A stretch of 64,000 bases of DNA, from contig NC_079877.1 of assembly GCF_029227915.1 (NCBI RefSeq), positions 26,809,851-26,873,850 on the forward strand, in the 5' to 3' direction. Source of the stretch: Hydractinia symbiolongicarpus (lineage: Eukaryota > Cnidaria > Hydrozoa > Anthoathecata > Hydractiniidae). The notes under the pieces were generated by a model, which was given only the letters and a program-made list of their open reading frames with translations, ran no database searches and was not told where the DNA came from. Below, piece after piece: positions 24,001 to 35,834 of the stretch (positions within the stretch are counted from its first letter, which is position 1; every line of letters begins with the position of its first letter). A program made the position numbers and the translations under genes.

Positions 24001-25005
24001 TATTTTTACAAAATACCATTCGCAAAAATAATATCCGTTAAATATAATTTTTTGGGCTCGCGAAAATTCGTAAATTTTAGGTAGTTAAAAAGCTGTCTGA
24101 TTGATTGACCTTTTCAGTCAAGATTAAATCCTAGACCTTCTTAGATCTATATCGTTGTTTTTTTTATTGCTTTTGTTGTTTCAGTGTATCGAACATTTTA
24201 AAATTTGTTTATAAGCAAAAATTTAAGGGAAAAAGGAAAATTTCCAGTTGTGCTGTTACTATTATATGAAAATTTCTAACATAATATCAATAGTTTTATA
24301 AAAAAAGATAAAAAGCTTTGCAACGTCAGGAAAATAAATAAACAAAATTTGTTTCTCTAGGATATACACGCCCATAACATACCGCATTCATTTATTAAAA
24401 CTAATCAAATACTAGTACTAATAAAAGCCATATTTTTTTCATGAACAGGTCATGGTCACATTCACTATCTTAACATACCAGTTTTTGTTGGATCGACTTC
24501 ATCAGTAGTCATTGCGTTTATCGGACTTTTTGTACTGGCTTATTTTGTACTCAAGAAAAAAGGTAAGAAAATAAAAATAGCTTTTTTAAAACTGAATTGG
24601 TTTTCCTGGGCAGTATTGACGGCGTTGAACTTTACACCACATGCAAAAAGATTTGTAGCTACGATTCGGCATTTGTCGTAGTTGTTGTAGTTATAGACGT
24701 TCGTCGTTGCAAAAAGATTTGTAGTTACGATTCGGCATTTGTCGTAGTTGTTGTAGTTATGGACTTCGTCGTTGTCGTTTGTCGATGTCCTTTCCGTTTG
24801 TCGTTGTCGTTCGTCGTTGTCATCGATGCTTTTGTTGTTGTTTACTATTACTATTTTAGGCAAACAAGTGAAACAAAGCTTGGAAGAAAGAAAATCACAA
24901 TGCAAGAAAACAAGGCAAAAACAGTGTGTGGATACTGAACAATACCTTCTTTCAGTTCCATGTGGTGAAATTGAAAGGCTGTCTATAGTGATTGATGAAG
25001 CATAA
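21068..25005 (+). CDS. Single-pass receptor: SP-Ig-like-TM-tail (paralogue 2)
   Basis: Exons 21068-21104, 23490-23762, 24449-24562 and 24860-25005 have GT/AG introns, all in phase 1. They sum to 570 nt (189 residues). Exon 1 is a 12-residue hydrophobic signal start. Exon 2 is an Ig-like domain aligning with paralogue 1 (EWYLDDEYLG for VWYLDGKLIG, SYVF for KYVF, TSCGKTL for TACGRNL, closing Cys). Exon 3 starts HGHIHY and holds one membrane segment ending VLKKK, as in paralogue 1. Exon 4 is a 48-residue basic, Cys-containing tail with one tyrosine (EQYLLS), unlike the tail of paralogue 1. No FN3 exon was found in the 686-bp intron where paralogue 1 has one. Intron 1 (2.4 kb) hosts nested MITEs and intron 3 a minisatellite. 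Function is unknown; recognition or adhesion is inferred. Confidence 0.72.
22052..23254. mobile_element. Pogo/Tigger-like MITE interrupted by another element
   Basis: The left end CAGTTAACTCCCGGTAACCC (from 22054) and the right end, in reverse complement CAGTAGACTCCCGGTTACTC (to 23252), are inverted repeats flanked by TA at 22052-22053 and 23253-23254. Such CAGT...CCCGGTAACTCGAA ends with TA duplication are typical of pogo/Tigger-type elements. Without the inner insertion it is about 450 bp and noncoding. It lies in intron 1 of receptor paralogue 2. Confidence 0.75.
22470..23218. mobile_element. TTAA-flanked (piggyBac-like) MITE nested in the pogo-like MITE
   Basis: TTAA at 22470-22473 and 23215-23218 flank a 741-bp element. 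Its ends are CCCTATTCGGTCCGGGG on the left and GGACCGAATAGGG on the right, inverted copies. TTAA target duplication with CCC ends fits piggyBac-type elements (Kolobok also uses TTAA). Each subterminal region has a palindrome around GGGGCGGAATCCGCCCC. The interior is noncoding. Confidence 0.8.
23985..24030. repeat. Hairpin palindrome in intron
   Basis: TTTTGCGAACGGTATTTT and AAAATACCATTCGCAAAA are near-perfect inverted arms separated by 3 bp, in intron 2 of receptor paralogue 2. Confidence 0.7.
24643..24850 (+). repeat. Minisatellite in last intron of receptor paralogue 2
   Basis: A 65-66-bp unit (GCAAAAAGATTTGTAG... ATTCGGCATTTGTCGTAGTT) is present twice. It is followed by a degenerate GTCGTT/GTTGTC-rich tract running to within about 20 bp of the final acceptor. 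Confidence 0.75.
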
Positions 25006-26539
25006 ATACAGGGAAATAGGTAATAGAGAACATACAGAAATGGAGATCCAAAATAAACATTTGCGAGATGATTAAACCTGATCATCGCACGTGACAGACA
25101 TTGCTCGCAAACACTTGTTAAGTGGTCACATGACTCAACCAGATGATAACATAATGTCACGTGATCAAAGAGTAGTTTAAAAGAAAAGTGCACTTAAACC
25201 ACGTTTACTCCACGATAAAATTGTTCCAACATATTGTATTTTTAAAAAATTTGGTTGGGAAAAATTTTTCTTATAAAATAAAGATATTCGAAGGGCGAGT
25301 AAATCTTATTTTTATAGATATTAACTGCCTGCAATTAAAACCCTCCTTGGACATAAATGCAATAGTAATAATGTTTGTTTTTTGCATATACGTTGTGCCG
25401 ATAAGCGCCCTTCTGTTCTCGAGGAAAGAGGGGCGGGGGGCTATTGTCGCCAGGACATACACAATCTCGTTCTTAAGGCTTTTTGTCTCTTACGGGCTTT
25501 GTTCTTAACTCCCCGTCAGATGTGCTAGATCCTGGATTGAGGTTGACATCTAAACTTGTGTAATGCACGTTAGCCTGTGGCTGCGAGTCAAGTTGAAATG
25601 GAAACACCTTTTTAAGTTACTAAGGTTCCCCTGATTTCACGTATTTCGTTATAAAATCAATCATATTTTATTATTCATTTATTAAGGTTTGGTAAAATTC
25701 TTGGTAAATCATTTTGATGAGAAAAAGATAAATTAATGAGGACCTTGTTCTTGCAGTTATGAAGGCCTCTTCTTTTGAGGGTAAAAACAGTGAGCATCTC
25801 GATGTACAGGTCAATCCAATTTCTAGAATCTTGGACAAGATTGGTTTGTTGAGATTACGACGGGATCAAGAGTCCGATGAAGGAAATCATTCAAAAACAC
25901 TATATTTTGAAAGGGTCAGAATAAAAGTTATTATTGGGAGAAAAGATTGTCTTTGGAGATAGAAAAGAAAAAAGATCAAGATAAGATTTACAAAGAAGCA
26001 CTGCAACTTTCAGTTACTGTCCAGGAATAGGAAGACAACATTAGATGATAAGAAGTTGCCAATAACACCATGATACTAGAACATCAAAGAAAGATAGCCA
26101 GCTCTATCGATTTTTTAGGTGTGAGTACGTCACAGAAAAAAAAGCCTCGAGGCAGTTGCTTCTGGAAGAATGCGATGCTTTATTAGCCAACGATGATGAT
26201 GTTGGTAACGCACTTGACCTGAAGATAAAAATCACAAAATCGATTTTTAAATTTCAGTATTATTGTCGCGTCACAGTTTCAAATCCTTAGGGGTAAGCCG
26301 AATAAAATGTCTTGTTTCACCTCTATCGAAGGGACTACGGAGCATAAGGAAGCCTTAACGTCATAATTAAATTTTCCTTTTTTAGCCTGCTTCGCACATT
26401 CATTTGATTGTCTGCATAACAATTCATGTTTGTTGATAGTCAAACACTTGAACTCTCTCAATAACGTCTTTTGACTGCTTACCTCTCTGCTCTTTCTGTA
26501 CAGTGTCTCTTTTTTTGACTAAGTTGGCTACTCTGGCTA
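25006..26539. other. Downstream flank of receptor paralogue 2
   Basis: Contains the 3' UTR region, then sequence without a supported exon. A 67-codon plus-strand frame at 25759-25962 may belong to the decayed retroelement that follows, but I see no diagnostic motif. Confidence 0.35.
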
Positions 26540-27340
26540 TGGTTTGAACTTTAATTTAGGCAACCAATACATCTTTTGTAGTGATTGTGTAGTTCCCAGT
26601 TGTTGTTTGGTACCGCATTTAATTCGCGGTTTCCTTAAAATTAGTATTCACGGTATTCACCATAGCCACCCATGTCTCCTCACTATGTTCTTGGTTAACA
26701 GAATCATCCAGATTGCTCCTACTTCTTCAACAAAATAAATGGAAGTTTGATGTGCTGTCAAAGTCGTTTCAACAAAAACTTTTTAAAAAGCTGCATATGG
26801 AGATGCGTCATTTGGGTTAAACAAGGCTAAATGGAAATATAACCTAAACAAGTTGATTTTTGCCTACAACTGCACCAACAACTCAACAACAGGGGTTTCT
26901 CCTTATTTTTTTATTAAAAATCCAAGCTGCCAATTGACCTAATATTAACCACAGAACAAGCAGAGACAGAAAATTATCCTGCATACATCAAAAAATGGAA
27001 GATCGAAATAAAACTATCATATGGGATTGCTTCCAAAAACTCGAAGAAACACAATTTAAATAGGCCTTTGCTATTAACACTGCAGTCTTGTGATAATGCA
27101 CTGACGCAAAATTGTCGCCATTCCTACTGGAAAGACGAAATTACTGTCGTAGTTGAAAAGATTGGTGATGATGGTGTTGTATACAAAGGTCGTTCTGACG
27201 GACAACAATGGTAAAACAAGAACAGTACATGGTAACCTACTGCTGCCCTGTGATGATCTGCTTGAAAATTTCAAATGGTGCTGGCTATTACACCTGCGGA
27301 AAGGTTTGATAAAAGGACACAGATAAGTTGCAAAGAAACA
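26540..27340 (+). pseudogene. Decayed Ty3/gypsy-type integrase remnant
   Basis: Broken frames carry the integrase C-terminal signature of Ty3/gypsy elements. KWKYNLNKLIFAYNCTNNST, followed by GVSPYF, is at about 26830-26925. TVHGNLLLPCDDLL appears at about 27215-27255 in another frame. Stop codons and frameshifts lie between them (for example TAG near 27061). No long terminal repeats were identified. Confidence 0.7.
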
Positions 27341-27899
27341 CCAACAGTCAGACATTGAGATCCAGTAAAAGGTCTCAGTAAAAGGTCTCTGTAACAGGTC
27401 AAATCACTGTGTGAAGTAGATGTAACGGATGATGTTGATAACAGTTATGAATGATGATGGGAGAAGGATCTCCCGAAACGTCGCCTACTAAACTATCATG
27501 TTCAAGAATTGATAAACTTTCCACAGTAATATGAATACTGAACAGAGAAACCGAAATAATATCTTCAATAACAGAAGAAGTTGTTGTAGAAGAAAGAAAT
27601 GGATCTATAAAGTTGCTTTTCAACACAAACACAAACACAGCATACATCCACAAAAACTGCTATTGGTTTATTCATTCCAGCACATCATACAGGCTGTAAA
27701 TTTCAGGAATGTACCTTAGTTATTAGGGTGTACTGCATCCACTATACTGTGTTGTGTTGTGTTGATGTATAAATATGTGCAATCATCGCCACTATTCTGA
27801 AATATGTTACGACGTCACTGGAAAATGCAACCACGACAACGAGGTTATGCAATATGACGTACGACAAATATTTTCAGTCGAGATGAGTGTCGGGCTGTA
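27341..27899. other. Flank between retroelement remnant and Helitron pair
   Basis: No gene seen. Short GGTCTC-containing direct repeats lie near 27365-27395 and a GTGTT run near 27750. Confidence 0.35.
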
Positions 27900-29911
27900 T
27901 CTATATATTAATACGCCTTGTGTGTGTGTGCGCACGGTGAGGCCACGTCACACAAATCACAGGTCACTTTCTTACGACGTGGCGTTACGCTAAAATTTAC
28001 CAAGTTAAAGAAAACGCAAATCAGGGGGTTACTATATAAATATTTAATTCTCTTTTCTTATTTTTTTTTTAAAATAAAACTCTTTTTCCTTACTCATTAA
28101 AATTAATTTTTATTTTAATTTCAAATGGTTTTATTTGTTTTTTTGTTGTAAAAGCCCGCTGGTCGTTTAAGATAGAATAATTAAATTTTACCCCCGGTTT
28201 ACCATGTGCGCGCCGTATCTCACGGAAACAAAGTTTATTAACTGAAAAATGAAAACCGAAGCGAAGAAAGTTGTCTCTTTTTCAAAGTAATCCTGAAAAA
28301 AGTTATTTCAAACAAGGTTTACTCATCACGAGGTTAGATTAAAGCTTATTTGTTTCTTCTATCTTTTTTGTGTTCTGGGACCGAAGTTGCTTTCTTTTAA
28401 AAAAACTATCAAATTCGAATGATAATTCGAATCTAAGAAGTAAACAAAACAGAAGTAAACAAAACTGTTGTCATTGTAGAGCGACTGTTGATGTCGAGCG
28501 AGAATAAAAAAAGTTTATGTTGTTGCCAGAAATATTTGTTATAAAGAAGAAAGACGTACGATAATATAACGTCAAAAAGAGAACTGATTGGAAATGTATC
28601 AGACAATTGTAGCTAGCTATACATTTTCAATTTGTTTTCTTTGGGATGAAGCGAAGTTTAATAATCGAAGTAAAAAACTGATTGGTCTTTTATCCAGAGA
28701 CGCTAGCTAACTGAGAAAGCCAAAGAAAGGCAGGTGTGTTGTTTAGTTTATCTGGTAAAGAGATAAGTTTAGGTGTGTAACGTTTTTTTTTAACCGTTTT
28801 GACTTTCAGAGCTCAGCTTTTCCTTTAAATTTTTAGTTCCTTGTTGAGTCTTGAGCGTAAATGCGTTTTCTTTTGACACAATTTTTATAAGAATCTATAA
28901 TGTAAAGCGACGTTTTTAAGTCGTTTACACGCTTCCAGCTAAACTTTCCCTTTAATATGAAGTTAAATATGTTTTGTCTTTAGCCTGAACATATTTAACA
29001 TTTTTTGTAAGAATATACTCTAAACAATGGGTCAGAATATCCTAAGAATATGTCTAAGCTTGGTTGTTTCTTTTAATATAAAAATTTGTATGACTGAACC
29101 TTTTTCTCTCCAAAACAATGGGCAAGTACACCAGGGAAAGCTAAGAACATGAAGGCCGAAACGGGGAAAAAAAAACGCTATTCTTATAAAATACAGCGTG
29201 TATATAATAGAGAAGAGTTTATATAAAATGTAGAAAGTATTTTTTCGTTGTTACTGTTTTTAACGCTGCGAAGTGGTTGATGTCGTTATAATAAACCTTA
29301 ATGTAAACAAAGTTAAATCAATGTTTACATTTGTTACGTTACCGTGTAAAATAATATTCGATTCTTCAATTCGAAAACACTGCATTGTTATCATGCACTG
29401 CACGTTTGCGCATTGGGAAGGTTGCTATATGCAATAGACTAAATAGCTAATTTGGTATGATGCATTAGAATCTGTACGTTGTGGAAACTTTGCAATAACC
29501 TTATTTGTGTGACTTATCGATTTTTTCTAATGTCTGGTATACCATTTTCCCTTTTATGTTTCGGGTATGGCAAAGCAAGTATATAGTTTTAACAGATTTG
29601 TTAGCCACCTTCGATTTTGTTAAACTTTTTGCATTTTTATTTGTTGCTGGACATTGTTCTGTTTCAGCGGGTACAAATATAATGCAGATTGTGAGCAACT
29701 TCAATCCCAGGGTTTTTTTCTCTTTTATTTTTTTTTTTTATTGCTGCACATATTTATTTTTTTGGACGTTTTGTTCTAGTGGTTATAAACTAGAATAATA
29801 CAAATTGTGACTTTTAAAAATTCATATTACTGTGTTGTATGTTTTCGTTTGGTATCCCTTACATCGGTTTAATGAGAGATTCAGTGGATTCCCCCACGGG
29901 TATTCAGCTAG
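27900..29911 (+). mobile_element. Nonautonomous Helitron-like element, copy 1
   Basis: Begins TCTATATATTAATACGCC after an A (27899) and ends GGGTATTCAGCTAG at 29911, giving the 5'-TC...CTAG-3' form of Helitrons. A short potential hairpin (GTGG...CCAC) lies about 14 bp before the CTAG end. It is 2,012 bp. No Rep/helicase coding region was seen; the small open frames inside look incidental. It is followed directly, without spacer, by copy 2. Confidence 0.8.
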
Positions 29912-31916
29912 TCTCTATATTAATACGCCTTGTGTGTGTGTGCGCACGGTGAGGCCACGTCACACAAATCACAGGTCATTTTCTTACGACGTGGCGTTAC
30001 GCTAAAATTTACCAAGTTAAAGAAAACGCAAATCAGGGGGTTACTATATAAATATTTAATTCTCTTTTCTTATTTTTTTTTTTAAATAAAACTCTTTTTC
30101 CTTACTCATTAAAACTAATTTTTATTTTAATTTCAAATGGTTTATTTGTTATTTTGTTGTAAAAGCCCCGCTGGTCGTTTAAGATAGAATAATTAAATTT
30201 TACCCCCGGTTTACCATGTGCGCGCCGTATCTCACGGAAACAAAGTTTATTAACTGAAAAATGAAAACCGAAGCGAAGAAAGTTGTCTCTTTTTCAAAGT
30301 AATCCTGAAAAAAGTTATTTCAAACAAGGTTTACTCATCACGAGGTTAGATTAAAGCTTATTTGTTTCTTCTATCTTTTTTGTGTTCTGGGACCGAAGTT
30401 GCTTTCTTTTAAAAAAACTATCGAATTCGAATGATAATTCGAATCTAAGAAGTAAATAACAAAACTGTTGTCATTGTAGAGCGACTGTTGATGTCGAGCG
30501 AGAATAAAAAAGTTTATGTTGTTGCCAGAAATATTTGTTATAAAGAAGAAAAACGTACGATAATATAACGTCGAAAAGAGAACTGATTAGAAATGTATCA
30601 GACAATTGTAGCTAGCTATACATTTTAATTTGTTTTCTTTGGGATGAAGCGAAGTTTAATAATTGAAGTAAAAAACTGATTGGTCTTTTATCCAGAGACG
30701 CTAGCTAACTGAGAAAGCCAAAAAAAGGCAGGTGTGTTGTTTAGTTTATCTGGTAAAGAGATAAGTTTAGGTGTGTAACGTTTTTTTTTAACCGTTTTAA
30801 CTTTCAGAGCTCAGCTTTTCCTTTAAATTTTTAGTTCCTTGTTGAGTCTTAAATGCGTTTTCTTTTGACACAATTTTTATAAGAATCTAAAATGTAAAGC
30901 GACGTTTTTAAGCCGTTTACACGCTTCCAGCTAAACTTTCCCTTTAATATAAAGTTAAATATGTTTTGTCTTTAGCCTGAACATATTTAACATTTTTTGT
31001 AAGAATATACTCTAAACAATGGGTCAGAATATCCTAAGAATGTCTAAGCTTGGTTGTTTCTTTTGATATAAAAATTTGTATGACTGAACTTTTTTCTCTC
31101 CAAAACAATGGGCAAGTACACCAGGGAAAGCTGAGAACATGAAGGCCGAAACGAAAAAAACAAACACTATTCTTATAAAATACAGCGTGTATATAATAGA
31201 GAAGAGTTTATATAAAATGTAGAAAGTATTTTTTCGTTGTTACTGTTTTTAACGCTACGAAGTGGTTGATGTCGTTATAATAAACCTTAATGTAAACAAA
31301 GTTAAATCAATGTTTACATTTGTTACGTTACCGTTTAAAATAATATTCGATTCTTCAATTCGAAAACACTGCATTGTTATCATGCACTGCACGTTTGCGC
31401 ATTGGGAAGGTTGCTATATGCAATAGACTAAATAGCTAATTTGGTATGATGCATTAGAATCTGTACGTTGTGGAAACTTTGCAATAACCTTATTTGTGTG
31501 ACTTATCGATTTTTTCTAATGTCTGGTATACCATTTTCCCTTTTATATTTCGGGTATGACAAAGCAAGTATATAGTTTTAACAGATTTGTTAGCCACCTT
31601 CGATTTTGTTAAACTTTTTGCATTTTTATTTGTTGCTGGACATGCTTATATTTTTAAGCGTTCTGCTTCAGCGGGTACAAATATAACGCAGATTGTGAGC
31701 AACTTCAATCCCAGGGTTTTTTTCTCTTTTATTGTTATTTTTTTATTGCTGCACATATTTATATTTTTGGACGTTTTGTTCTAGTGGTTATAAACTAGAA
31801 TAATACAAATTGTGACTTTTAAAGATTCATATTACTGTGTTGTATGTTTTTGTTTGGTATCCCTTACATCGGTTTAATGAGAGATTCAGTGGATTCCCCC
31901 ACGGGTATTCAGCTAG
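29912..31916 (+). mobile_element. Nonautonomous Helitron-like element, copy 2
   Basis: Begins TCTCTATATTAATACGCC immediately after the CTAG of copy 1 and ends CTAG at 31913-31916, followed by T. It is 2,005 bp and differs from copy 1 by scattered substitutions and small indels, for example near 29660/31650 and 30165. The pair therefore sits between one A and one T of the target, as expected for a head-to-tail Helitron dimer. Confidence 0.8.
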
Positions 31917-33437
31917 TTAATAATTATTTACACTATTATTAAAGCTATTTACACAGTATCTTATTGCAATATTTGTGTTGTAATTCATGTAATAAAAAAT
32001 GCTAAGTGATAGTTTTTGTTATGACGGTGTAACGACAGATTGTAGCCTGTTTTTTATCTAAACCAAAATGATGTTACTGATTGTTTGGGAAAAACATTTC
32101 TAAACGGCAGCATGATCTTTTAGGAATAATGTCCTTTGATAGCGCTTCACCCAGATTCATTTACAAAAACTTATTCCGTTAAATGAAAAATGTTGTCGCT
32201 GCCAAGCACACATATGTATCGCATTTCCTGTTTCCGCAAAACGACTTTCTTTGTTGCGGACAAACAAACAAAATAGAGAATCACGCATTCAAGCGGAAAT
32301 ATCTTTATTTTACTTCTATCTCAAAATTACCATCGTTGTGTAACTGATATTGCGCGCTCTTTTTATTTCAGTCACGTGACAATTTGTTCTGTAAATTCTC
32401 AAAGCGCGAAACTTTATATACCAATTCTCCTATCTATTCTTCAACAAGTGTTATTCACTTTGGGTGAAGTAATGATTTGGCAATGATAAATAATCCTATT
32501 TTTTCAAGTTAACAATCAGTTGAGCAGGAGTGGTACTATGTCTTTGCCATACAGTTTAACGTACATATGGAACAACTGCCTAACTGTGCATGAAAAGGCT
32601 CGCAGGCTGTCGTCATTTAAGTGATGACCATCAATTTTAATGATACGTTTTAAGATGAATCTTAATACATATGTCGTTTGTATACATTTCCATACATAAA
32701 TCTCATTTAATCAAATCAGTCTGTTTATCTGGTTAACAACACTTGGTTTGTTGGTATTTTTATACTTAACCTTAACCGTGACGAAACCGGGTAGAAGTTT
32801 AGACATTTCTCTTCAAAGTCTTCATACACACATATATTTTGAATTTCATTCTTAATATAATACTTTGACATATAACTCTTGTATTTTCTAGCATTTTGGG
32901 CTACGCCGTCGACACGAGGGAGAGGACAGGATCATGGTTCACCCCACATTTTGACCGTTTTTTAGGAAATCAAGTAATATAATAATTTTGCATTTCGCAA
33001 ATGTGTCATCTGATCATTAATTTCATCTTTATGCTTGGAGAGCATGAAAGAGCGCCTGTCTAAACCAGCTTCATCTTTCAAATTTCAGTAGTACACTTTC
33101 TTGTAAACTGGGTGCTTGAGAAGTGAAACGTTTTCTGGACGTACGCGGGGTAGAGATAACGTGACCTCTCTGCTAGATATGTAACTTATCAGTCAAATAA
33201 GGAGATCAATTTCCTTCTAATCCGAATGCATGAAACAAAAAACAAGCGCGCTGAGCATCACATCATGTTAGAAAGTTCTGCGTAAAACAAATATCTATTT
33301 TCAAACATTCAATTATGTGATCATGGATCCCAAAAATAAATTTCCAAGACTTACAGACTCATCCGTGTGACACATCACACTTGTAAAACCTAGGTAAAGC
33401 CTTGTTCAGACATTTTCGTCACAAGAGCTCATTGAGA
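31917..33437. other. Gene-free stretch between Helitrons and tRNAs
   Basis: AT-rich with no supported exon. A short inverted pair (TTTCCGCAAAACGAC and TTGTTGCGGAC) near 32230-32270 is the only structure noticed. Confidence 0.35.
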
Positions 33438-33536
33438 TCAGGTTCGTCCCCAGGGTTTGTTGCTTATCTCAAAGCCAGTAGCGCTTACTTAATTGACGGA
33501 TAAAAAGCGAAAGCCCCTGGGGACGAGGTTGCCTCG
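33438..33536. repeat. MITE, CCTCGTCCCCAGGG ends
   Basis: GTTCGTCCCCAGGGTTTG at about 33443 and AGCCCCTGGGGACGAGGTT at about 33512-33530 are inverted ends of a roughly 95-bp element. Same family as at 4073. Confidence 0.65.
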
Positions 33537-33679
33537 GGAGTTATGGAGCGGTTCGACTAATGGAGAGTTTGGAAATTTTGCCATGTTTATTTTGTGCTAA
33601 GTTTATTTAGCAAATTTGACTGTTGTAAAATCGAAAAGATTATACAGTATAAATACATATAAAGCTAGTTAAATCGCAT

Positions 33680-33790
33680 GTCAGGATGGCCGAGCGGTCT
33701 AAGGCGCCAGACTCAAGATTTGAAATCTTTCCTGTGAAGGAGAATTCTGGTCCACGAATGTGGGCGTGGGTTCGAATCCCACTTCTGACA
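33680..33790 (+). tRNA. tRNA-Leu (CAA) with intron
   Basis: The acceptor stem GTCAGGA pairs with TTCTGAC, discriminator A. The D-arm has GGCCGAGCGGTCTAAGG. The anticodon loop CTCAAG is followed by an intron of about 26 nt, the usual place for eukaryotic tRNA-Leu(CAA). It has a long variable arm and T-arm GGGTTCGAATCCC. A Pol III T-run terminator follows at about 33796. Confidence 0.95.
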
Positions 33791-33943
33791 AACCCTTTTT
33801 AGATTTTTTTTGCACTTTTTCGCCAGTAAATAGCTGTTAAATATTATTTTCAAACCTAAAAAAGATACAAAAATTTTATACAAAAATTAAGAAAAATATT
33901 ACTTCAAGTTAAAATATAACATAATTTACGCCATTTCGCTTTC

Positions 33944-34015
33944 AGCAGAGTGGCGCAGAGGAAGCGTGCTGGGCCCATAACCCAGAGGTCGGTAGATCGA
34001 AACTACCCTCTGCTA
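33944..34015 (+). tRNA. Initiator tRNA-Met (CAT)
   Basis: 72 nt. The acceptor stem AGCAGAG pairs with CTCTGCT, giving the A1:U72 pair of eukaryotic initiators. The anticodon stem GGGCCCATAACCC has three G:C pairs beside the CAT loop, and the T-loop carries TCGAAA instead of TTC. A T-run follows. Confidence 0.95.
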
Positions 34016-34302
34016 CGTACAACTTTTTATTTTTTAAATATAATTTATATTAATATATTTTAAATAAAAAATGCAATGAGAATTTTTTATCATTTTATAT
34101 TTTTTTATTATTATTATTTTATTATGGCGAATTTGGTACGGGTGGCGGTAAAAATACCGAGGAAACATGAAATCAAGATAATATTTTGCGCAGAAAATAA
34201 AGAGATTGATGTAATACTTACCAGCTTTTTGACTAAAAATTTATTTAAAAACCGGTTTTATACCTTGTTTTTTAAAAATAATGTTTTAATGCAATAAAAG
34301 TC

Positions 34303-34374
34303 CTCCCCGGCGGGGAATCGAACCCCGGTCTCCCGCGTGACAGGCGGGGATACTTACCACTATACTACCGAGGA
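34303..34374 (-). tRNA. tRNA-Asp (GTC)
   Basis: Read on the minus strand: TCCTCGGTAGTATAGTGGT, anticodon loop CTGTCAC, T-arm GGGGTTCGATTCCCC, discriminator G. The cloverleaf is complete and a T-run follows on that strand. Confidence 0.95.
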
Positions 34375-35834
34375 CAACAAAGGTGATAATAATAATCTAA
34401 TATATACGGAAATACGATTAGAACTAAAAAGTCTAAAGCATAAATGTAAGAGGTAAAATAAATTAATTTTGTAGACACGTTTTAAAGCAGTAGTTCTCCG
34501 ACATAACTTTTAGACAATAAAAACCACGTTTGTTATTTAATAGTAACTTTACAATTTTCCTGTTTTGTGTCATGTGCTTGTTATCGCATTGGAAAATAAA
34601 AGAACAGGTTTCTGATTTCTACTTTTTTGTTTAATCGCAAGCAATCACTTTTATTATAACAGCCAGGTGTTTTTTAATTCTCGCACGCATTATTTTCAAA
34701 TAAGTTTTACTACTAAACTACGTAGCTAGACGACAAGCTTTTATTAACAAAATAATTAAGACAAGGGAATTAAAGATAAAATTTTCTTATATACTTGTTT
34801 ATTTTAAAAGCCAGATTGTTCTTAGAATGTCTCGAAGTTGTTCGAACCTTTTGAGGCTTATAACAGCGTGTATTAATATCGCACAAGCATTGCTCATTCT
34901 GAACACTCCACATTGCATATCTTCATTTAACACTCTGTGTGTTAAAGAGCCATAGAAGTAAGGGGGACAGGTGATTCAAATTTCACACTACCGTTTTTAT
35001 TTTTTATTCAACCTTAATACAGTTAAAAACAAGTTGAGTCATTCCTAAAAAAAGTTTTTTTTTATCTTCCTAATTTTTAGCCGTGGCAAGTAAAAAATTT
35101 ACAAGTCCTATAAACATATACACAAAAAATAAGTGACTTTTAAAGCTCAGAACTTGATGTAAAATTTACAATTTAAATTTCAGTTTCAACATTAACTCAA
35201 AACAGTGTTATTGAAAATTATAATCAAAAAATATTTTTCTTTCTTCGCTTTTGTTTTTAGCAAAAAAAAAAAAAGAACGCAAGTATATCGAAGGCTAAAG
35301 TCGAAGGAAGTAAATATATACAATATTATCATCCCTTCGTTAATTATAAAAATTTGATACCTATTTACAAATATATATCTATGTCTATTAACAAATGAAC
35401 AGAAACAGGAAAATCAGGAGAATTTTCCTCTTGCAAATAACAGGCAGTAAGGGGGCTCCGCTTCGGTTTGATCGTTTTACAAAATTATGTCGAGATGAGT
35501 TAAAGCTGGCAAAAAAAAACGAGGCCGATAACAGGTGTAGCTAAACAACCAGCAAGAGATTTGCTGTAGTAAAAAAAAACTAGCGCACAAAGTTCCTGTA
35601 TACAACAACGCAAAAAAAATTACAAAATATCTAGAAATGTTAAACGCTACGAGAATTTGCTGAGTAAACTTTTAAACAATATAACACGTTTCTTGCTCTT
35701 TTCAAATTAAATTCGTCTTTTGTTGACATGCACCACGTTGGTCGATTAATTACAAATTTACTCAGCGGAATATTGTGATTAAAATTAAAAAAATGTCATT
35801 TTTTAAATAAACAATCTAAGCACTATTTTTTTTT
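34375..35834. other. Gene-free stretch before the zinc-finger gene
   Basis: AT-rich with poly-A runs near 35265-35275. Its right part probably includes the 3' UTR of the minus-strand zinc-finger gene. No exon supported. Confidence 0.4.

Noticed and set aside
24540-25193. 217-codon minus-strand frame overlapping the tail of receptor paralogue 2
   Set aside because: It is the antisense of the minisatellite and of the real exons; its repeats (NVYNYNNYDKCRIV) are the DNA repeat read backwards.
25759-25962. 67-codon plus-strand frame before the gypsy remnant
   Set aside because: No gag or protease motif; could be retroelement debris but nothing diagnostic is visible.
29505-29798. Open frames inside the Helitron copies (also 31587-31784)
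   Set aside because: Both copies differ by frame-changing indels there and no Rep or helicase motif is present; treated as noncoding element sequence.
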